Assembly (NCBI GenBank): GCA_903886255.1
Contig: CAISLM010000092.1
Coordinates: 1 to 48,974 of the forward strand
Length of the DNA stretch: 48,974 nucleotides
Reading direction: 5' to 3'
Source of the DNA: Candidatus Collierbacteria bacterium
GTDB taxonomy: Bacteria > Patescibacteriota > Microgenomatia > UBA1400 > MFAQ01
A program made the translations under genes and the position numbers. Below, piece by piece: positions 44,390 through 48,974 of this stretch. The number at the start of each line of letters is the position of its first letter. Positions within the stretch are counted from its first letter, which is position 1. Under the pieces are notes generated by a model. It searched no databases. It was not told the origin of the DNA and was given only the letters and a program-made list of their open reading frames with translations.

Positions 44390-46126
44390 TTACTTGTTGC
44401 TGTAAAACTTTTCTGAAGTAACCTTCATATCTTTCCACCACCATTCATTGGCTTTGTACCACTCTACTGTCTGCTTCAATCGTTTGTAAAAGCCTTTTTC
44501 CGGCATCCAGCCAAGCTCTTTGTTGATTTTTTTCCAACTTATGGCATAACGGCGGTCGTGACCCGGCCTATCCTTTATAAATTCGATGCGGCTTTCAGGA
44601 AGATCCATAATTTTGAGGATCTTTTTGGACAACTGTAAATTATTTACATCTTTTGTCATACCACCAACTGTGTAGCTGCTACCAATTTTGCCTTTCAAAA
44701 TTACAATTTCGATAGCACGACAGTGATCTTCAACGTACATCCAATCCCGAACATATTTTCCATCACCATAAATTAGAATGTTGTTTCCATTTATTAGACT
44801 GGTTATGGCACGTGGAATAAATTTCTCGGTATCTTGGAAAGGGCCGAAGTTGTTGCTACAATTCGTGATGGTCACAGGTAAACCATAGGTAGTGTAGTAG
44901 GACATAACCAGATGGTCTGAACTGGCTTTTGATGCCGAATATGGCGAATTTGGAGCGTATTTTGTTTTCGAGTTAAACTTATTTTTTGATTTTAGTTTTA
45001 ATGCACCAAAGACTTCATCTGTGGAAATGTGGTGGAATCTTGTTCCATATTTTTTGGCCGCTTCGAGAAGTGTTTGGGTACCCAAAACGTTTGTCTTGGT
45101 GAAGATCATCGGATCTTCAATCGAGCGGTCAACGTGAGTTTCTGCGGCAAAATGGACGATGATGTCGACTTGAGAGACAAGGCCGTCTACAACTCTGGCA
45201 TCGGTAATATCACCTTTGACGAAAGTGTAGTTTGGCTTTCCTTCGATATCTTTGAGGGATTCAAGGTGTCCGGCGTATGTCAAACTATCAAGATTGATGA
45301 TTTGATCGCTGGGGTGTTTTTCCAACCAGTAATGAATAAAGTTGGAGCCAATAAAACCAGCGCCACCGGTAACGAGTAACTTTCGTTGTTTTTTGAGTTT
45401 GTTCTCTTTTTCGGCAACGTGATTGACAGCCTGACGAAGGCTTTCAAAAGTGCCGGCGTCTTGCCAATAGCTATCAAAAACACAGGCCTTTAGTTCTCCC
45501 ATTTCTAAAAATGAGTTATTGATACTTGGATTTCCGGAAATTTCAATCTCTCCACGGGGAGAAGGTTGAAGATTTTGAGCGATTTCGACAACGCGATGAT
45601 CATAAGTATATAAACCAACAGAGACGTACATAGATTTGGGCGTGGTCGGTTTTTCCTCGATAGACAAGACTTTGCTGTTTTCGTCCATTTCGACAACTCC
45701 TAGCCTTTTTACTTCTTCAATATCTTCGAGTTTTTTTACGTATATTTGACCACCACCTTTAAAACTTTGAATTTCTTTGGAAAAATCTTGGTCAAAAATA
45801 TTGTCGCCTAGGATCATGGTGACATCATCTTTACCAATGAAATCTTTACCAATTATAAAAGCATCGGCTAGTCCATGAGGATCTTTTTGGATAGCATAAC
45901 TAAAATGGGCACCAAATTCTTCACCTGTTCCCAATAAGTTTAAAAATAACCCGGAGTTTTCCGGAGCTAAAATAATGAGGATGTCCTTTATGCCCGCCTT
46001 AACCAAGGTTTCGATTGGATAATAAATCATAGGTTTGTCATAAACAGGCAAAAGCTGTTTACTGATTACCCATGTTAGAGGCCTGAGTCTTGTTGCTCGT
46101 CCACCGGATAAAATAATACCTTTCAT
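44390..46126 (-). CDS. rmlA-rmlB: Fusion: glucose-1-phosphate thymidylyltransferase (RmlA) + dTDP-glucose 4,6-dehydratase (RmlB)
   Basis: N-terminal MKGIILSGGRATRLRPLTWVISKQLLPVYDKPMIYYPIETL...ILGDNIF...VGLYTYD...W QDAGTFESL; C-terminal LLVTGGAGFIGSNFIHYWL...NLDSLTYAGHLESL...STDEVFGAL...YSASKASSDHLVMSYYTTYGLPV...NCSNNFGPFQ; junction near codons 245-250 (~45380-45391). Confidence 0.95.
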   Translation of the reverse strand: MKGIILSGGRATRLRPLTWVISKQLLPVYDKPMIYYPIETLVKAGIKDILIILAPENSGLFLNLLGTGEEFGAHFSYAIQKDPHGLADAFIIGKDFIGKDDVTMILGDNIFDQDFSKEIQSFKGGGQIYVKKLEDIEEVKRLGVVEMDENSKVLSIEEKPTTPKSMYVSVGLYTYDHRVVEIAQNLQPSPRGEIEISGNPSINNSFLEMGELKACVFDSYWQDAGTFESLRQAVNHVAEKENKLKKQRKLLVTGGAGFIGSNFIHYWLEKHPSDQIINLDSLTYAGHLESLKDIEGKPNYTFVKGDITDARVVDGLVSQVDIIVHFAAETHVDRSIEDPMIFTKTNVLGTQTLLEAAKKYGTRFHHISTDEVFGALKLKSKNKFNSKTKYAPNSPYSASKASSDHLVMSYYTTYGLPVTITNCSNNFGPFQDTEKFIPRAITSLINGNNILIYGDGKYVRDWMYVEDHCRAIEIVILKGKIGSSYTVGGMTKDVNNLQLSKKILKIMDLPESRIEFIKDRPGHDRRYAISWKKINKELGWMPEKGFYKRLKQTVEWYKANEWWWKDMKVTSEKFYSNK

Positions 46127-46134
46127 ATCGCCGT

Positions 46135-46140
46135 ATTATA
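46135..46140 (-). promoter_or_regulatory. -10 hexamer (TATAAT), 8 nt before ATG 46126
   Basis: TATAAT-ACGGCGAT-ATG on minus strand. Confidence 0.6.
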
Positions 46141-46159
46141 CAACAAAGTCAACTTTTTT

Positions 46160-46414
46160 CTACTTAAGAAGTCCTATAACTAATACACTTCCGAGAATGG
46201 CAAAAAGCACATATTCGAGCACAACTCGGGCTTGCAATGTCTTTTCTTTATGATGGTGAAGGATACCCCATATTATATATAGTATAGATAGTCCAATAAT
46301 GACCATTTGTTGATATCCCCTATTTCCGTTAAAAAACAAGGTAAGCAAGACAGCCGAGGATACAATTACTGTGAGAGCAAGGTAATCCAGAATACTTCTT
46401 AAAGGTTTTTTCAT
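46160..46414 (-). CDS. Small membrane protein, unknown function
   Basis: ~84 aa from MKKPLRSILDYLALTVIV (46414; ATGA overlap with upstream stop); three likely TMs. Confidence 0.65.
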   Translation of the reverse strand: MKKPLRSILDYLALTVIVSSAVLLTLFFNGNRGYQQMVIIGLSILYIIWGILHHHKEKTLQARVVLEYVLFAILGSVLVIGLLK

Positions 46415-47262
46415 AGGACAATTCCCTGGCGAATAATAATCAGAATGATGGCAAGACCAGCAAAGAAAGTAAGATGAGCCCAAGTTTTTCCGGAAATTCT
46501 AATGATGTTATAGCGGAGGACAAAGATCCAATCCAAACTAAGTGCGAAAAGAATCATAACCACAAAGGCAAGAGACCAAGCGCGAGATAAATCCATGGGA
46601 GAAAGTCCGGAATTGGGAATGAGTTTTTCTGTTGTAACTGCCGGTGCTTGTGCTGCAACCTGATTTGTCACTTGAGTGGCTGCAATTTGAGCAACAGAGG
46701 TTTGAGTTGAACCGAACATCTGAACAACCAGCGTTGTCTCAACTCCATTTAAATATCCATCCATAACAGCTACACCGATATCGCGGTAGCGATCGTCAAG
46801 TAGGTTTTGGCGGTGAGTGGGTGAGGCCATCCAAGCTGCTACTATATCTGTAGGATTACTGAAATCCCGGGCAAGATTTTCTCCGGCGTGTTGATATTTA
46901 TATCCGGATTGAGTGATGAAATACCATGGTTCCGTTCCGGTTGGCGAAACATGGGCCCAATAATTGTGCTCGAACATATCGGTGACTTTGGCAAGGGCAG
47001 CCGCATCTAGTTCGGGATTTTCTTTTAAGGTAGTATCCCCTGCATTTAATCTTTCTTTGTTGGTTAGCTCAATAATCTTGGCAGGGCTAATTTGAGATGC
47101 ATAGCCGAGAACTCCCGGCTTTATACCGATCGTCATATCGATGAAAGAACGGCCCATGATGAAAAGACCAATGAGAATTACTATCGAACGCGGCCAAAGA
47201 ATTTTGGCCTTGTGGTTGTTGTGCTTGTGTGGTGCAAAAAGAGTAATAACCGGATGAGCCAT
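46411..47262 (-). CDS. CAP-domain (SCP/PR-1, YkwD-like) protein with flanking TM segments
   Basis: IIELTNKERLNAGDTTLKENPELDAAALAKVTDMFEHNYWAHVSPTGTEPWYFITQSGYKYQHAGENLARDFSNPTDIVAAWMASPTHRQNLLDDRYRDIGVAV. Confidence 0.92.
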   Translation of the reverse strand: MAHPVITLFAPHKHNNHKAKILWPRSIVILIGLFIMGRSFIDMTIGIKPGVLGYASQISPAKIIELTNKERLNAGDTTLKENPELDAAALAKVTDMFEHNYWAHVSPTGTEPWYFITQSGYKYQHAGENLARDFSNPTDIVAAWMASPTHRQNLLDDRYRDIGVAVMDGYLNGVETTLVVQMFGSTQTSVAQIAATQVTNQVAAQAPAVTTEKLIPNSGLSPMDLSRAWSLAFVVMILFALSLDWIFVLRYNIIRISGKTWAHLTFFAGLAIILIIIRQGIVL

Positions 47263-47272
47263 AACTCATTTC

Positions 47273-47278
47273 ATTATG
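47273..47278 (-). promoter_or_regulatory. -10 hexamer (CATAAT), 10 nt before ATG 47262
   Basis: CATAAT-GAAATGAGTT-ATG on minus strand. Confidence 0.4.
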
Positions 47279-47301
47279 TCACAGTGTTTTCCGTAATTAA
47301 A

Positions 47302-47607
47302 CTAGGCTTCCTTCACACGAGTCATGACTCCATTGATTCTTTTGTAGACGCGTTTTTTATTTTTTTGCATTTTGGCGAGTATCTCTTTTTCAAGATTTAT
47401 CTTTAGCATTTCCGAGATACCCAAGAGATAGATAGCCACATCAGCCAGTTCTTCACCAACATCATTCTGTTTCCGGTAATGGGCTCTGCAGGCTTCGGAA
47501 AGCTCTTCGTGAATAAGACAGAATTCTTTGAATATATCTGTCGTGTTAAAGCCTTTATCCAGCTTATTTTGAAGGACTTCTTTTTGAAGCTTATTAAGAC
47601 TGACCAT
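47302..47607 (-). CDS. MazG-like nucleotide pyrophosphohydrolase domain protein
   Basis: FCLIHEELSEACRAHYRKQNDVGEELADVAIYLLGISEMLKINLEKEI (EExxE...ExxD). Confidence 0.82.
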   Translation of the reverse strand: MVSLNKLQKEVLQNKLDKGFNTTDIFKEFCLIHEELSEACRAHYRKQNDVGEELADVAIYLLGISEMLKINLEKEILAKMQKNKKRVYKRINGVMTRVKEA

Positions 47608-47615
47608 GCAAACTA

Positions 47616-47621
47616 ATTATA
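47616..47621 (-). promoter_or_regulatory. -10 hexamer (TATAAT), 8 nt before ATG 47607
   Basis: TATAAT-TAGTTTGC-ATG on minus strand. Confidence 0.6.
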
Positions 47622-47640
47622 TTTCCTTCACCAAATATTA

Positions 47641-48813
47641 TCAGTGTTTAGGAAAAATTATTGTTGAGATGAGGTAAGCAATAATTACGAGTAATGGCCA
47701 AGTGTTGTGAGAACAGAAGTAGAAGTGGTCAATAAGAATAGCAACAAGAAGGAATAACAAGGTGAAAATAAATTTATTTTTGAAAAAATTATTTTTCTTG
47801 ATTTTTCCAATCAGTAGAGGAAGTGCAACTAAGATTATGATGAAAGACATTCTCCAACTCGGATCCTTGCAGGTCGTAGTGTTTGAGCCAAGGACAGCAG
47901 GAGTTTCTCCAGGAAGTTGTTCTATGTTTCCTGATCCTGATGCGGTATTAACACCTAAAACTTCACCACCTTGGCCGGCCGGTCTACCGGTAGTGGCACC
48001 ACCAGCAACTAATTGAGTTATTTTTGCGGAAGGACCAGGGGCACAGTCATTAACCCCGAATATTTCAAATTCATAATTTTCTTCTCCCGGAATGTTGGTT
48101 ATCGTATATGAAGTAACATTTCCAATATTTGTGCTGCCATATTTGGCTCCGTCACGAAGCCTGGTAAAGATTAGGGCATAGTGTGTTACCGGAGTTACCG
48201 GATTCCAAGCAAGAGTAACTGTGTTAGCTCCCGTACCGGTAATGTGAAGATTCGTTAGTTGTGATGGCGTTGTGGCGTTACAGACTGGAGGAGCTGAGTT
48301 ATTTGAGGATGATCCGCCACCTGTTTGAGAATTATTGTCCGGTGAACCGCCGGAAAAATTAATCAGTAAATCAAATTTAGTTGAGGTTCCTTGGAACTCG
48401 TTTCCTGCTTCTGAGTTCATCGAAATTGTGTACAAATATTCATCACTGGAATTGGCATTGATGGTGGTGAGCGGAATAACGGAAGTGGAATAAAAGTTGG
48501 CAAGAGAATCGGCGTAAAGTGTCGAACCGTCCAATAATCGATTTATATTTATATCCAGAACCGACTCTAGATTTTGGGAAATAGAAAGATTGGCTGTTTT
48601 ATTTGTAACAGTCAAGGGATCGCCGCCATTATTAACGACACGAATAGACTTGGTGAGACTTTTTCCGGGGAACCAAATTTCCGATGGTGAAAAAATTGGC
48701 GAGGTGGAAGGATTGGTACAACCGGATGAATTGCAGGTTATTTCCAGATCTGCAGCCGAAGCTAGTGAAGGGAAAATAAAAAATAAGGCAATGAATAAAA
48801 GTAATTTTTTCAT
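47641..48813 (-). CDS. Secreted protein with possible fibronectin type III-like domain and C-terminal TMs
   Basis: 390 aa; signal peptide MKKLLLFIALFFIFPSLASAADL; CNATTPSQLTNLHITGTGANTVTLAWNPVTPVTHYALIFTRLRDG...YTITNIPGEENYEFEIFGVNDCAPG Fn3-like; C-terminal hydrophobic segments. Confidence 0.7.
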   Translation of the reverse strand: MKKLLLFIALFFIFPSLASAADLEITCNSSGCTNPSTSPIFSPSEIWFPGKSLTKSIRVVNNGGDPLTVTNKTANLSISQNLESVLDININRLLDGSTLYADSLANFYSTSVIPLTTINANSSDEYLYTISMNSEAGNEFQGTSTKFDLLINFSGGSPDNNSQTGGGSSSNNSAPPVCNATTPSQLTNLHITGTGANTVTLAWNPVTPVTHYALIFTRLRDGAKYGSTNIGNVTSYTITNIPGEENYEFEIFGVNDCAPGPSAKITQLVAGGATTGRPAGQGGEVLGVNTASGSGNIEQLPGETPAVLGSNTTTCKDPSWRMSFIIILVALPLLIGKIKKNNFFKNKFIFTLLFLLVAILIDHFYFCSHNTWPLLVIIAYLISTIIFPKH

Positions 48814-48974
48814 TTAGTTATCTGTTTTTTCTAAGATTAATGTGGTTCCGTCCGGACGGGTAAGAGTGATGGTGATCCTGATATTGTTAACGTTTTGATC
48901 AAAGGCAATACCGCCGCCGGACGACTCCGAACCAAGAAGAATATTTTCATTTTTATATTCACTTTGATTATTTA
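48814..48974 (-). CDS. C-terminal end of an unknown protein (partial, starts outside the window)
   Basis: Read by hand: ...NNQSEYKNENILLGSESSGGGIAFDQNVNNIRITITLTRPDGTTLILEKTDN*; stop at 48814-48816 abuts the ATG at 48813. Confidence 0.65.
   Translation of the reverse strand, partial: NNQSEYKNENILLGSESSGGGIAFDQNVNNIRITITLTRPDGTTLILEKTDN

Noticed and set aside
45029-45379. 116-aa plus-strand ORF within the rml fusion
   Set aside because: Antisense shadow of the strongly supported RmlB half.
1-48974. Alternative genetic code (UGA = Gly) as in some CPR lineages
   Set aside because: TGA terminates well-supported genes (e.g. 12867..14462 and trmD at 40926), and no in-frame TGA is needed in any CDS.
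1-48974. CRISPR array, transposase, integrase or phage genes
   Set aside because: No regularly spaced direct repeats and no recognisable mobile-element or phage proteins; the only repeated DNA words come from the paralogous GT39 coding motif.

Overview
This 49 kb window is gene-dense, AT-rich and most likely from a Candidate Phyla Radiation/Patescibacteria (Microgenomates-like) bacterium. That placement is inferred from gene content and style only. It uses the standard bacterial code, with TGA, TAA and TAG all acting as stops. I support 44 CDSs, two of them partial at the window edges. About 25 are glycosyltransferases: 16 polytopic GT-C/GT39/YfhO/PTPS-related-like proteins, 8 GT2 and 1 GT4. 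A Wzx-like flippase is also present. The left 12.8 kb is a tandem minus-strand array of paralogous GT39-like enzymes. Three of them are paired with small membrane proteins that look like free-standing half-GT-C modules. A second minus-strand operon (36977->24688) carries two GT2-GT39 pairs, an oligoribonuclease, a flippase and a 1066-aa protein with a secreted ectodomain fused to a GT-C membrane domain. The right end holds a 2H-like protein, a GT2-GtrA fusion, a CDGSH protein with a Cys-rich tail, trmD, a membrane-anchored SagB-like nitroreductase, a SurA-N-like protein, a degenerate RmlD-like protein, an RmlA-RmlB fusion, a CAP-domain protein, a MazG-like protein and secreted proteins. The most general signal I see is that 12 of 13 transcription-unit first genes have a TATAAT-like -10 hexamer only 6-10 nt before the start codon, implying near-universal leaderless transcription. 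One of these is a perfect palindromic bidirectional -10 (AGTATATACT). No rRNA, tRNA, CRISPR array or transposase was recognised.
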